Source: Mesodorylaimus sp. YZB2_4 (Eukaryota; Nematoda; Enoplea; Dorylaimida; Dorylaimidae). Taken from it: a DNA stretch of 64,000 bases. The notes under the pieces were generated by a model that worked only from the letters and a program-made list of their open reading frames with translations, did not search any database and had not been told where the DNA came from. Numbering within the stretch: the first letter of the stretch is position 1; each line of letters starts with the position of its first letter. Shown piece by piece: positions 1 through 15,026 of the stretch. The DNA lies in NCBI GenBank assembly GCA_030248295.1, contig JASANH010001164.1:62001-126000 (forward strand), in the 5' to 3' direction. Position numbers and translations under genes: made by a program.

Positions 1-2
1 AC

Positions 3-2079
3 AACCCGTGCGGATGTCTTCCACCTCCTCCCAGCTTCGACCTACCACCACCACCCTTGCCCCCACCATCATTCGGCGACTTCGGTTCCTTATCGGAAGG
101 AATCGACTGGACATCAGCGGTGAATTCAGATCCTATGTTGGAATCGTGCCAGAAGGATGTTGATCGATGGAGCGATGGAGCGGGCTCTTTTATTCCCGAG
201 TGGACAGGGGACGAGAGCAATGAGAAGGGGGATGACTTTACAGACTTCAATCCCGAAAGGCCTCGAATTTTGGGCTTCTTGGACCAACCACTAGCAGTGT
301 TTATCACTGTGGGCGCCGCCGTGTGCATCGTATGCTTGTCCATTTGCTTGTTGGCATTGTATTGCAGAAGGTACGGAAATACTGTACGGCCTCTAATGTG
401 TTCTTTAAAACCACTAAATCATGTCTTTCAGAAAATCGAGGAGCCGAGGCTGCATTAGTTGTTGTCGTAACAGCAACAAATCTTCTATGCCCTATCAATA
501 TCGCAACGGCCACACATCCATAAATGGGCGACGGCGAAATAATAGCAACGCCAAGTTCCTGTTAGTCGTAGAAGCAGCTTCGCCAGCCACAACCACCACC
601 AGTGTCATTGCTCCAAAAATGGGCTATCGTCCAGGATACAGCTTGTCCAATGGAGGAGAGTCGAACGACGAACTTAGTGACTGCGAGCACGATCACTTTT
701 TGAACAACGGGAGTGGTTTTGGTCGGATGTCGGCGAAAGATTGGTCGTATAACCCAATGAGATCGTCTTCGATTGGTACGAATACAAAGACCAATGGGGT
801 AAGCATGATGCGAACTGCTATTGGTGCACGGGGCGGTCCAGAGTCGACCATTTAAACATTCTGTGTGATGCATACAACCTTGAATCAGTACAGGCGAGAT
901 AACACTTTATTTTTTGACATTGCTTTCTGTAGTAGCATCCCCAGTAACCTTTGCACGGTCTTTCATTCATGCTGTTTTCTTTGACAGGTGCACGCGCGCA
1001 TAAACCCCACAAACTTCAACAACGGCACCAAATATGGTGCCATCCCGACGGAGTCGCCCAACTACGATCGAGGATCGAGGCCTAGTCCGTTGCCCGTCAT
1101 TGTCGCTCGATCAGAGAATGGGAAAATGTTGACGCGTGCTTCTCCGCCCGTCGTTCCTCGCTCGGGTCAATTTGACCATTCGTCTGTGCTCTACGATAGT
1201 CATAATCCAATTTATGAAGAGATTTCATTACACGGCAAATCGTCGGAACGTTGCGTGCTTCCAAGACGGACGTCTCGGCGCGTGAGCGAAGGAGCAGGCA
1301 ATTATGTGGACAGTGGTGCTTCCAGTGCTAACAGCGACACCAACTTCCAGTTTGCCGATGGCGAGGAGGATGCAGAGGACGAGGACGCACAAAATGAACA
1401 CCCTGATCGGTACTACGCTGTGGAAGAGCCAGCTGGAGATCCGAATTCGCTAGTCGTAGTCAACAGCCCGTGTTGCAGCAGCGGACGTAGCGAATGTGAA
1501 GAATGCTGTCAAGAGCCGTCTTGTGGTGGTCATAATCGAGACTCGTGTCCATTCTCTCCTCGACCACGTCAACGACAACCGCAACAAGACATGGCCCCCG
1601 AGCAATCGATGACTCCTAGTCCCGTCAGAAACAAGTTTCTCACCAATAAAATCAATCGATCGACTCAGTCGGGCGAATCGTGTTTGGGAAATGACGAATT
1701 CTATTCCAACTGTTGCGAATGTAGCGGAAGAGAATCTGGTTACGGTACCGAAGGACGAAGACACCCAACACCTCGCCGTGTGGCAAATCGATGCGGTGAT
1801 TTGAAACCGTCTAATCGAAAGACGCAGACCATGAACAATGGGAAGCGGGGAGAGAATGATAGAGCCAAGTATCAAGCCAACGTGATACCCTCGACCAAGT
1901 TCTATACTGTAAGAAACGACAGACACTTGGAGAATGTGCAGCGATCGCCTGTTGTAGCCGCTCGTCAGTCGCCTGGTGGAAAGGGGAATGGGTCTCCGAG
2001 GTGTGTTGGCAAAAAGGATGGGCTGCAGTTGCAGGCATTGTCCTCTGATGTGCATTTGCATAAATCTGCTTTCGTCTAA
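3..2079 (+). CDS. Single-pass membrane protein, C-terminal 608 residues (5' end outside window)
   Basis: Three exons join in frame: 3-370, 432-798 and 988-2079, with GT/AG borders and matching phases, ending at TAA 2077-2079. The first exon is open to the window edge, so the start lies upstream. It begins with a Cys- and Pro-rich stretch (NPCGC, then proline runs). A hydrophobic helix follows at about residues 97-121 of the visible part, then Arg residues and a CISCC motif suited to palmitoylation. This implies an outside N-terminus and a long cytoplasmic tail. The roughly 480-residue tail is low in hydrophobic residues, rich in Ser, Pro, Arg and Asn, with an acidic block (EDAEDEDAQNE) and a Tyr motif (NPIYEEIS). 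NPCGC could be the end of a leucine-rich-repeat cap, but that is weak. I do not recognise the family. A neuronal adhesion-type receptor is possible. Confidence 0.75.
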
Positions 2080-2130
2080 TGCGCAGACAATGTATTAATT
2101 ATTACATTTGTAATTAACCATGTGAAGAGT

Positions 2131-2136
2131 AATAAA
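2131..2136 (+). terminator. Polyadenylation signal AATAAA for the first gene
   Basis: AATAAA lies 52 bp after the stop codon of the upstream membrane-protein gene, on the same strand, at a normal distance for a short 3' UTR. Confidence 0.5.
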
Positions 2137-2175
2137 TTTAGGTGAGAGTGAACAGATGAAAGGATTGTGAAAGTA

Positions 2176-2519
2176 CCTGTGAAAGAGAAAGGAATATGTC
2201 AAAACTGTGCACGACAGGTATGCTTGCAGACAATGAAGAACTGGTTGAAATGCCGAACATAGGAATGCGATCGATGTGAACGCCGGCCTCTAGCCAAGGC
2301 CATCTCGCGCCCTCACTGATTCATTCTTGAATGATACTAAGGGTGGCGATACTTGGGCATCGAAGACTGGGTTCGAACAATGGAAGCTTCTGTGGATGGC
2401 ATGATCCTATCTGGATGGGTGGATGGAGTTGATTGCGAAACCTCTTGGAAATGACTCCCCTTGTATATCCTGTAGCAATTACCCAGCTTTCTATCGAGCA
2501 ATTTTCATCCCTCAGCAAA
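2176..2519. repeat. Dispersed repeat, copy 1
   Basis: By eye this segment aligns over about 340 bp with 6991-7312, at roughly 80-85% identity in its first 210 bp and less after that. Shared blocks include CCTGTGAAAG, AACTGGTTGAAATGCC, GGGTGGCGATACTTGGGC and CTGGGTTCGAACAATGG. Both copies are in the same orientation between genes. No long reading frame is conserved. It is probably an old non-autonomous element. The GGTTCGAA core could be a tRNA-type B box. Confidence 0.75.
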
Positions 2520-2619
2520 CTCACGCACAAGCGAGTCGAGTACCCAGAATTCAGCATAGCTGCACGCATCCACACCATCTATCATGTAGACCATGATCAC
2601 AAGCGAGCATCACCCTCAC

Positions 2620-3702
2620 CTAGCCGACGGTGTACGCCTTCCAGAAGTGCACGAACTCTGGAAACCACTTATATGTAGCAATATTCGACTACAAGTGCCA
2701 TTTGACCAGCTTACCTTCGTAGCTAATGTTTCCATCCTTGTTCTTGTCCGCCATCTTGATCATCTCCTTGGCTTCGTCTTCGGTGATCGGATCCCCCATC
2801 TCCGTCATGGCTCGGCACAGCTCGTCAGCCGAGATATTGCCATCGCCGTTCTTGTCGAACTCCTAAGTAGGAAGAAAATTGATGAAAAGTTGGCCAGTAA
2901 AATGCCCTCGCAATATTTTACCTTGAACGCAGCCAAGGCGGCCTTGTCCGCGTCTGGTTGCGACCACTTCCGCCTTCGCAAAACCATCGTGAGAAATTCT
3001 TCCAGCTGCATCTCGTTGTCGCCTGAAAATAGATTCGTTATGGAGTCGACATGCACCCTAAACTCGTATGACCAACGAGACTAACCATTTTTGTCGTACT
3101 GCTTGATGAACTTGATGGCCTGCTCACGCGAGATCGGCTGATCCAACCTGGCCATGGCTTCGACCAGCTCCACGTCGGTCAGACTGCCATCGTTGTTCGT
3201 ATCCATGGCCTTGAAGCGATCGATGTAGGTTTGCATTTCGAATTCGGTCACTTTGAACCTCTTCGCCTGAAATAATCTATGTTTTGAACACCCATCATCC
3301 TTCATGAGCTTTGATCTCGCAGTCAGACCAACTTACCAGCGTCTTCGCATCCACTTGCTTGGGAAACCATTTGCCCGAGCGATTCGATTTTTCTGATTGC
3401 GATCTTTCCGATTTTGATTTCATGAGGTCCATCGGCGGAGGAGGCAGCCCACCACTACCAGCCGATTGAGGAGCTTTGGCATCTTTCGGAGGCTGCTTTT
3501 CGTTTCCTTTTTCTTTCGCAGCGCACGAACCGCAGACAATGGTCGTGAATACCAATGTCATGGCCACTATTGCTGTTCCCAGCGCGCACAGCATCAGCAA
3601 AGCCGAGTCGTCAATCGTCGCATTCCCGATCATCAACGGCGCCATCCTTTTGTACCCGACCGAACGAAACGGCGTAAGCTCACAGAGAGACAAAGCACTC
3701 AT
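2620..3702 (-). CDS. Membrane-anchored four-EF-hand calcium-binding protein
   Basis: Five exons in transcript order: 3702-3337, 3266-3086, 3022-2922, 2862-2715 and 2657-2620. All phases match, giving 277 aa. The N-terminal exon has a hydrophobic helix at about residues 36-57 (LLMLCALGTAIVAMTLVFTT), a CGSC pair, then a Pro- and Lys-rich linker. Four EF-hand loops follow with calmodulin-like spacing: DTNNDGSLTDVE, DKNGDNEMQLEE, DKNGDGNISADE and DKNKDGNISYEE. All four keep Asp at position 1 and Glu at position 12, so all should bind Ca2+. The C-terminus is VHFWKAYTVG. I chose the ATG at 3702 because it precedes the hydrophobic segment directly. An upstream in-frame ATG at 3786 is less likely. 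A calmodulin-like body behind a membrane anchor is unusual. The precise orthologue is not recognised. Confidence 0.85.
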
Positions 3703-4252
3703 GCTCTCATCGTCAGAGTTACAGTACCTACTGCAGGCTGTGTAAAGTGCACTGTGTGTGTGGTGACGTGGTAGCCTGCGTCTCAAGTGACATTACGATG
3801 AACGATATTTGCCTACCTACTTTAGGTTGGCAGCAGGATGTACTTATTTCGGGAAATAGTGTATTGTGATGCGCAGTGCCCTCTCACAACGTAAGATTTG
3901 AATTCCCGCTCCTATGGCATTTCAGGAACAAGGAGGAACTTCTAGTGGTCTCGTATTATATAGCCTAATAGCTATAAATAGCGCACTCAACCGATAGCCG
4001 AAAAGTTCTGGCCAATGGGGATGAGTTCGATCCTCGCAGTGTTATTCAGGGTTGGATCACTCTCACGATCAGATACTGACCAAAAGGCGCGGGATTCGAT
4101 CCACGTTAGGATGAATATTTTGCAGATGGGGCAAGTATCGGGCACAGTTTAACTGTGCACGTATATATTGCAAGTGCAAACTCGAGGGAATCTTCAACAG
4201 GATAGGATAATAGGGTGCTACTCGTATGCTGCTCATCGCAGTGGGTAATCAA
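3703..4252. other. Intergenic, with a tRNA-like repeat fragment
   Basis: No coding exon is visible. The one notable feature is a tRNA-like promoter pair: an A-box-like stretch at about 3980-3994 and a B-box-like GAGTTCGATCCTCG at 4023-4036. A second B-box-like match (GGATTCGATCCACG) lies at 4091-4104. This is typical of decayed tRNA-derived SINEs. Confidence 0.4.
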
Positions 4253-6358
4253 TCACTCAATCGGGCGCATGGTCAGCTGCATAATCAGATCACTATTCAC
4301 TAGAAGAGGTGAATTTTCCGCAGTTATGTCGTCCACGCTAATCTTCTTATCCATTTCCAAGTCTTGGCTGTACCTGAAATAGAGTTCCGTGCAGCATCAG
4401 TAAACCAGCAGTGAAGCAATGCAACTGCTCCTATTTGGTCTGCCATGTCTTACCTAGTCTTTGAAAATATCTTCTTTCCGAACACGGACCTCAAAATTTT
4501 CTTTTCATCAACGACTGACAGCAAATACTCGACAGGGCGTGTCTGGTCCAAAATCACATTTGAGACCAAGGTGCACCTGAACTCATCAGATGCATTGGAG
4601 AAGCCTTTTGGATGAATCTTCAATTCCCAGTCCCATGGCTGAGCTGGCGGAACAGCACTCGCTCTCGTAGTTATCTGAAAGCAACAAGACCATGATTGAT
4701 TGATACTACGGGTAGGGTTCTTGACCAACCTTTATGGTTGTCTCGCTATATCGTAGCATGCTAGGTACGTCGGGAAGTATGACACGCTTGTCCCAACGGA
4801 GCTCGGTGTAGTTCCTTAGTAGGAACTGGCTGCTTGTAAATTCCCTCGAACTGGCACGGCTACTCAAAGGTAGTGCTTGGTATTTATATGCTAACAGGAG
4901 GTGCTGCTGAAACAGTTTTTGGTACTGTTCCACCAAAGGGCATCGTTCGAGTTGGTATAGTTCGTCAGCAGTCATCAAGGGGAATCTGAAAGCGGGTGCT
5001 ATTTCAGAACACTCGATATGTCATCAAGGGCAAACCCAACCTTATCAGCGGCAGTAAGGCAGCCAAATTCTTCTCAGCCGCAGTCCCTCTGCGTTCTGGG
5101 TGCGACGGTGATTGGATCCAACGCGCCACAGCTTGCCACAATTCATATTCACTGGCCACAGTCAAATCTGAAGTCTTCAAGAATATCATCAACTGCTCTC
5201 TGTCCAATGTCAGCCATTCGCGCTCCCAATCTTGGTGGCTAATAATGTCTTGAAAATGGGCTGCCAGTATGTTCACGCATTGGGTGACCAGAGCCTGAAG
5301 ACAAAAATGTGATAATGAGGACTGACAGGAAAAAGTTGGTGGCCTTACCAAGTGGAAACACTTCGATCCATATTGAAACCAAACATGGAAGTTGTCCTTT
5401 AGGCACAGTTTAGGTATGATGTGGTTGGTCGCGTAGTCAATGCACACCTACAATGCAACCCCAGATTTTCAGCTCATATTCCTTTCAATCACACGCATAT
5501 TTGCATCACTTTGAAAGGATATCTCTTTTTTCTCTGGTCCTATAATCCCAATGTGACTTGCGAGTGCAACATTTCAGTAAAGTGTAGAATTTGAACAAAA
5601 GATTACTATGTAACTTGGGCAAACAAGCGTCTGAGTGAACTTTCGTACCTTTCTCAGACTTGGCACATTGTATTTATCCGCCAGAATCAACATTGGCAAT
5701 GCATCGTCGGGTGTGAGTACAACGTGGTTGCAGTAAAGGAAACGTAAAAAAGCTGGGAAAACTTTTGCACATAAACGATCTTCCACCAGTTCGATCTCCT
5801 GTCAAAAAAGGTGAGAAATTGCTCCAGTATAAAGCTGGAAGTATAGGTCGATGCGATGAGTCGAATAAGCTTGCGATGCGACGCTTTAGGAACCTTTTTA
5901 CATTGTCAGTTGACCCAATACTGACCCGATAATGCCAGCTTAACGGATGTGCAGGCCGAGACACTCAATCATTCGCAGTCTATGGAAGTGAAAAACTCAC
6001 CTTCTTCTCTCCGTTCCATTGCTGACTGAGCATACGCTCAAAAACTTCGCTACTTTTCACCAAAATCAACTTATGAGCGTAGAATCTGAAATGAATTTCA
6101 AATCGAACAGGAGTACGAGTACATGTTGCCGGCCAAGATGGTCCAAACTAGAAAGCTCATTACTGGAGGTGTAGCCCGCACATGATTCTCCCCAGCCTAA
6201 AAAGTATAATTTAACACCTAATTTCTTGCTTACAGTTCATCGCATACAATCAATGTCACGTCGCTGAAATTCTGGCAATTGAAGTATCTCGCGAATCCAT
6301 CCAAAGCATCCCTGTCATCTCCGTAGCAGTCCATTTCGCACACGCTGGTCAACTCCAT
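4253..6358 (-). CDS. BTBD17: BTBD17-like BTB/BACK-domain protein
   Basis: Eight exons in transcript order: 6358-6234, 6085-6001, 5798-5649, 5447-5349, 5294-5041, 4985-4730, 4674-4454 and 4373-4253. Phases are consistent throughout, giving 436 aa (human BTBD17 is about 480). The BTB domain covers residues 26 to about 135, with the typical FYAHKLILVKSS and LPMLILADKYNVPSL segments. The BACK domain follows (VCIDYATNHIIPKL to ADELYQLERCPLVEQYQKLF). A C-terminal beta-rich region (DWELKIHP, YLLSVVDEKK) matches the third domain of BTBD17. An in-frame TAA just upstream supports the ATG at 6358. Unlike vertebrate BTBD17, no signal peptide is seen at this start. One donor (AAG|GTTGGG at 5041/5040) is weak but required by the protein. 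Molecular role unknown; BTB-BACK proteins usually act as oligomers or CUL3 adaptors. Confidence 0.88.
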
Positions 6359-7458
6359 TGACAAGAATTAAACGAGCGCAAAAAAATGTCAACTAACTTG
6401 TCGCAACTGGACCGAGTCTGGATTGGGAACGAAAGGCCGAGGCGAATGTCCTCAGTCGACTGTGGTCGCGCTTGGTTACTTGCCTCGTACAAAACACTCT
6501 TACCACCCTTGTGCAAATAGGGGTGGAATAAAGAATGAAAAGTGCACTTTGCCGCCAACTCCCTTTTTCCAGGACCTGACCTATTTGGAAATGCACTCCC
6601 CGCAATAAACTAGTCGGATATGTGACAAATTGATAACGCTCCAACGAGCAGTGGACGCGCTCGAAAAATAACAATTTGTAAACTAGACAACGATCTAGTT
6701 AAAGGCACGAAGCCAAACCCAAATTGGTCGACGAAATCGTTAAGACTTTTTAGACCACCATTATACACTCATAGGGTGCAGAGTGGAACAGCGAAACTGA
6801 TGGCTAGGCCGAGCTCAGTCATAAAAGATATGAGAGGCCATGACTTAAACGCCCATTTGCCTATCTACTGTTTACGCCATGTAAACGACTGTGTATATAA
6901 TTGAAGTTTATGACAGTTACGGGCCTGACGTGTGCGCAGTAGCTGGCCCAGAGGCGAACTGGATCCTCTACTGACAATGAGCGGGGCGCACCTGTGAAAG
7001 AAAAAGGAATTTGTCAAAACTGTGCGCAACAGGCAAGCATGCAGACAATAAAAAACTGGTTGAAATGCCAAACATGGGAATGCGATTGATGCGAGCGCTG
7101 GTCTCCAGCCAAGGCCCTGTCGCACGCTCACTGATTCATCCTCAAATGATACTGAGGGTGGCGATACTTGGGCAATGATGACTGGGTTCGAACAATGGGA
7201 GTTATAACGGATGGCATGATCAGTAGCTTGCGAAAATTCTTGGCCAGGGTTCCCCTTGTATCCTATGCAATTACCCAGCTCCCTGTCGGGCACTTTTTAT
7301 TTCTTAGCGAAACGAGGTGGGCCCCGGACAGGCGTCTGTTCTCCCTTTTCGATATGCGTGCCTCACACTGTCGGACTCTAGGCTGTAAGTATTCCACGAG
7401 CCGACACGAGCAAACAAGGACAAGCAGCCAGACAACGGGCAATGGATCACGTCAGTGT
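6359..7458. other. Intergenic; holds dispersed repeat copy 2
   Basis: Between the BTBD17-like gene and the next candidate I see no exon with splice and coding support. The only structured part is the repeat copy at 6991-7312. Open frames across it are not conserved between the two copies. Confidence 0.5.
6991..7312. repeat. Dispersed repeat, copy 2
   Basis: Same-orientation partner of 2176-2519. The match starts at CCTGTGAAAG and runs through TTACCCAGCT, with several small indels in its last third. It lies between genes. Confidence 0.75.
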
Positions 7459-8274
7459 TCACGGTTCATCACGAATCACTTTTCTTCGGCCGGCGTTTTC
7501 TTTTCTTCGGCGGGCGGCGGTCCCCCTGAGTGGCAGTGTTCTGCCCTGCCCTGGGGCTTTCCACGGCTCTCGGGGCTCCCCTAGAACAACACTATTAGTG
7601 CGAATCCAACAAAACTTCATAAAACTGCCTTACCTGGAAAGGACCCAGCTGGTTGCAGGTCATAGGGACCACCTATTTGGCCCGGGACAGACGAACCAGT
7701 TTTCGACTTTTCGCTTTCTTTCTGTTGGAGCTTGCTGTCGTTATTGTTGTTGGAGTCCAAGATTACTCCAGGTTGTCGTGCCGGCCGGTGCTGTCAAGAT
7801 GTGCGTAAACCGTCGAGCAGACCTAAAACACGAGAGGGGCAACTAAGGAGTCACAGCTTCGGTCGAAAATGGAAAGTGGGCATTCTTACCGTGACGTTTT
7901 TGGGATCGTCGGGGGGGGGGGGGGGGGGCCGCAAGCGTAATCGCCGGATCGTCGGGGGGCCCAGCAGCCGTAATCGACCACGAACTCGCGTTCCTTTACC
8001 AGACCGAACTGACCAGGATGACCAGGAAGATGACCAGGTAGAAGACCAGGGGACCGTAGTGCATTGTCGACCAGAGGGCGTCGCGGCGGCCAGTGCTGTC
8101 GAGATGGTTGTAAGCCGCCGAGCAGACCTGGAACAGTCCCGTCCCGCCCGTCGTCCTCTCCTTGCTCGCAGCTCTACCAGAATGACCTGACCGACTGGAT
8201 TGCACTTTGAGAGATGCAGTGTAAAGACTCGACTTTACATTGATTTCCACTACATCCGTGTCGTCCACACTCAT
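7459..8274 (-). CDS. Possible small single-pass membrane protein; exon structure unresolved
   Basis: The first exon would run from ATG 8274 to a GTAAAG donor at 8000/7999. It encodes about 92 residues with a strong hydrophobic helix near the end (GPLVFYLVIFLVILVSSV). Downstream on the same strand, around 7630-7790, is an open stretch rich in Asn, Gln, Lys and Ser that ends at a GTAAGG donor. It is followed by an acceptor at 7581 and a short basic or Pro/Glu-rich tail ending at 7459 or 7476, depending on frame. The phase between first and second exon does not close. An 18-G tract and a duplicated 60-bp block lie between them. The gene could be real with a missing exon, or a decaying copy. Family not recognised. 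Confidence 0.35.
7911..7928. repeat. Poly-G tract (18 G)
   Basis: Uninterrupted G run on the plus strand, inside the presumed intron of the doubtful membrane-protein gene. Long enough for G-quadruplex or triplex formation and for polymerase slippage. Confidence 0.9.
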
Positions 8275-8527
8275 ATTTACTTCACTCAGAGTTTTTTAGC
8301 CTCTTCCCTCTGGCATTGTGCAGTAGAATCAATACTGATCATGCGATGATCTGGACTGAATTTCAGCGTGTTAGCGAACTGGCAATACCAAGGTTCCTAG
8401 GAGTGCACTTACCTCGTCCAGGACTGCACTCCTTACGATTAGTCTTTCCTTCCATTCGCCCTGAACCCCCCCAATCCTCCCCTCCCCCCGCCCCCCCCCC
8501 GGGGAGAAACCAAAAAAGAGTTCCCCT

Positions 8528-8545
8528 CCCCCCCCCCCCCCCCCC
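8528..8545. repeat. Poly-C tract (18 C)
   Basis: Uninterrupted C run, equal to poly-G on the minus strand, at the end of a longer C-rich block with further runs of 7 to 10 C. Confidence 0.9.
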
Positions 8546-9016
8546 GAAAAAAACCTGCTTCCGTATTTTTTTCTTTGTGGAGTCGTTCAAATACGAAGTC
8601 GTATGCAAATTGGAATTTTTGACCCCCTCCCTCCTTGTCGTATTTTGTTGTTTTGCACCTAAAACCCCTCTTTTGACGTCGTATAAATCAATACTCTTTG
8701 AGTTCCCGCGCCTGCGCAAGTGTGCGCGATCTCCTATAACATTTATTGCACGATACCAGACCAGCCGTGTGTTCAATTTTCCCGCCGTTTGAGCGAAATT
8801 TGCCGTCTCGAATTTTCTCTTATATTCTCAATACTTCAACAGGCGTGTCGTTTTGGAATTCCCATTTGAATCAAGAAAGACGATTTACTTTGGAAAAGGG
8901 AAGGTTCTTTTGTAAGAAACCAAAAGTTTTTTAACTTTTTTCGGCAGGTTACTTTTTTATACGTAGATGGGCTACGTAAAGTCTATGTACAGTAAAGGGC
9001 ACTTATATGTAGTATA

Positions 9017-9109
9017 GGGAGCAGCCAAAAATTTTTCAAGTCCGATTTCTCGATGACCCTTCGAAAACATTTTCGACCTGCCGGACTTGAAAAATTTTTG
9101 GGTGCTCCC
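9017..9109. mobile_element. 93-bp foldback element flanked by TA (MITE-like)
   Basis: Two arms, 9017-9044 and 9082-9109, are inverted copies of 28 nt with one mismatch, separated by a 37-nt loop. Each end begins GGGAGCA and is flanked directly by TA (9015-9016 and 9110-9111), the target duplication expected of Tc1/mariner-type elements. The element is too small to encode anything. It could be a mini foldback MITE or a structured RNA hairpin. The TA flanks favour transposition. Confidence 0.65.
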
Positions 9110-9749
9110 TAATCTACACAAGTACATACCCATGATCTACCCTACACCAAAATTTTGTCAAATAACTTTTACCAAGTGTGATCGGTAGATACCGTTCGTA
9201 AATATGACCCTCCGATCAAGTTATCAACTGTTTGTGATAAGAACCTGCTAAAAGGTATCCAGAAATCGTCGATTCTGAATATTACTTCTTTTAACCAAGT
9301 TTCGAAAATTATTGCCGGTAATATGTAAAAAGAGGCGAAGAGGTTTCTCAAGTTTCCGCCATAAAATATTTCAGGGCACCAGTAGGCCAACATTATAGCC
9401 TATACCCGAATTTGGAGACCAGCGTGACATCGGTTTACTGTCTTGACTAGCGCTAGGCTCAATTAAGATCGTATGCAAAAACTCATAAAAACGTCCTTCA
9501 ACTTCGAACTAAACGTCGAGCGGTACGTATAGGGTGCCGTCTCAGAGAAGCCAAATGGGGCAGAACCCTATCTAAATTTGTCGTTGAATTGCATCTATCC
9601 CAATGGTGCTCAATATTACTAGCAGCCCTTAACTACAGTACTCTGCTGTACTGCATGCTCAGATGATACCTGGCCTTTTTAGACAAGATTTTTTTCGTGG
9701 GCTCAGGTATACAGATCTTTGACAGGACCTAAAATCTTTAGGTTTGCAG

Positions 9750-11642
<1,893 letters not shown>

Positions 11643-11897
11643 CTGTTCGCTTTACTCATTCGAAATGCAATGGCTCTTGATTTCCGATTCTAATTTTCTT
11701 TTTGACGGTATTATGTATAGCTCACTGTTGGTTCAATATTCGATGGTACTTTTCGTGGAGTGATAGGAAGGCGTATTAATGCGACTTGGTGATTTATTCA
11801 ACTTTTAGTCAGTGAGCGAATCTTTCTTTGTTCATGCACATGTTAAGGAATGTACTGTGCCGTACGCACTGTCACTAAGGTGTCGTCACGGTAACAA

Positions 11898-14138
<2,241 letters not shown>

Positions 14139-15026
14139 CTCGCTAGGACAGGTGCCCCCGCTAGAGACACCAAAAGTCATTAGAATATCACTCTCACTTG
14201 GGTCGAGTTTGATAACAAGGCTGACGCAAATTGTCGTCGACGTGTGTTTGAGTGATAAGCGACAAAGAGTTCGAAGCGACTGCGTCAAGGAGACATTGCT
14301 ATCAGCTTCCACCTACGCTTGCATTGTCTGACAACGAGTGTGGTACCATTGTTTCATGTGTGCTGTGTGTCTGAGATCCGTAGGCCTGCAGCAATGCACC
14401 AAGTGTCCTGGCCCTGATAAAGATCAAGCACGAACTAATGGCAGTATGACATACATGACGCAAACTTGGCATTTCGATTTTCAGCTGCCTGCAGTCATTA
14501 GCCAATGCAACGCAGTCCCAGGTACGTGGCATCAACACCCTTCGGGAGCCTGCCATTCATCCATGAGGAAATTAGGATTTATATATTGCTTTTTTATGGA
14601 AGCACACTGGACGGTAATGAGTGCTGAGAGCGAGAGATGCTTGGCTGGAAAAATAAAGACGCTTTCAAAGAGGACATGAAAGGATATTGATGCTTTTTGC
14701 ACAATGTAGGGCCTCACACATGGCATAAAAACAGAGCCGTGCATCATGACTCCATAGTGCGAATAAGAAAAGAGTCCGCCTTAGAGTCCGAATCTCTTGA
14801 AAGACGACAATTTTTAAAAAAATTTTAGTCAAGATCTTTAGAGTTTCTATTAAACACAAATTATTTTCGAAAGAAGCCGGTATCCGACTTCAGTCCTCGC
14901 TCGTAGTCCAAAGGATGCTGATAGTGAGTGAGAATTGCAGAAAATGGCGACCCAATTACGCATAGCGCACAAATTACGCGCCTTCTAGTCTGGGGACAAT
15001 TTTCAAAAGGCAGGAAAAAAAGCTGT
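14139..15026. other. Intergenic between P450 and GPCR genes
   Basis: About 0.9 kb between the P450 start codon and the GPCR stop codon, both genes on the minus strand. No exon, repeat or RNA gene could be supported. It should contain the P450 promoter and the GPCR 3' UTR. Confidence 0.4.

Larger units (their letters stand above)
8275..9749. other. Intergenic between doubtful gene and RAD51
   Basis: Contains a C-rich block (about 8467-8545, ending in 18 consecutive C) and the foldback element at 9017-9109. Reading frames across the C-rich block are low-complexity artefacts. The last few hundred bases before 9750 should hold the RAD51 promoter, but I see no clear motif. Confidence 0.5.

Noticed and set aside
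8316-8792. Overlapping open frames on both strands with poly-Pro/poly-Gly stretches
   Set aside because: They come from the C-rich low-complexity block. No splice context, signal or domain.
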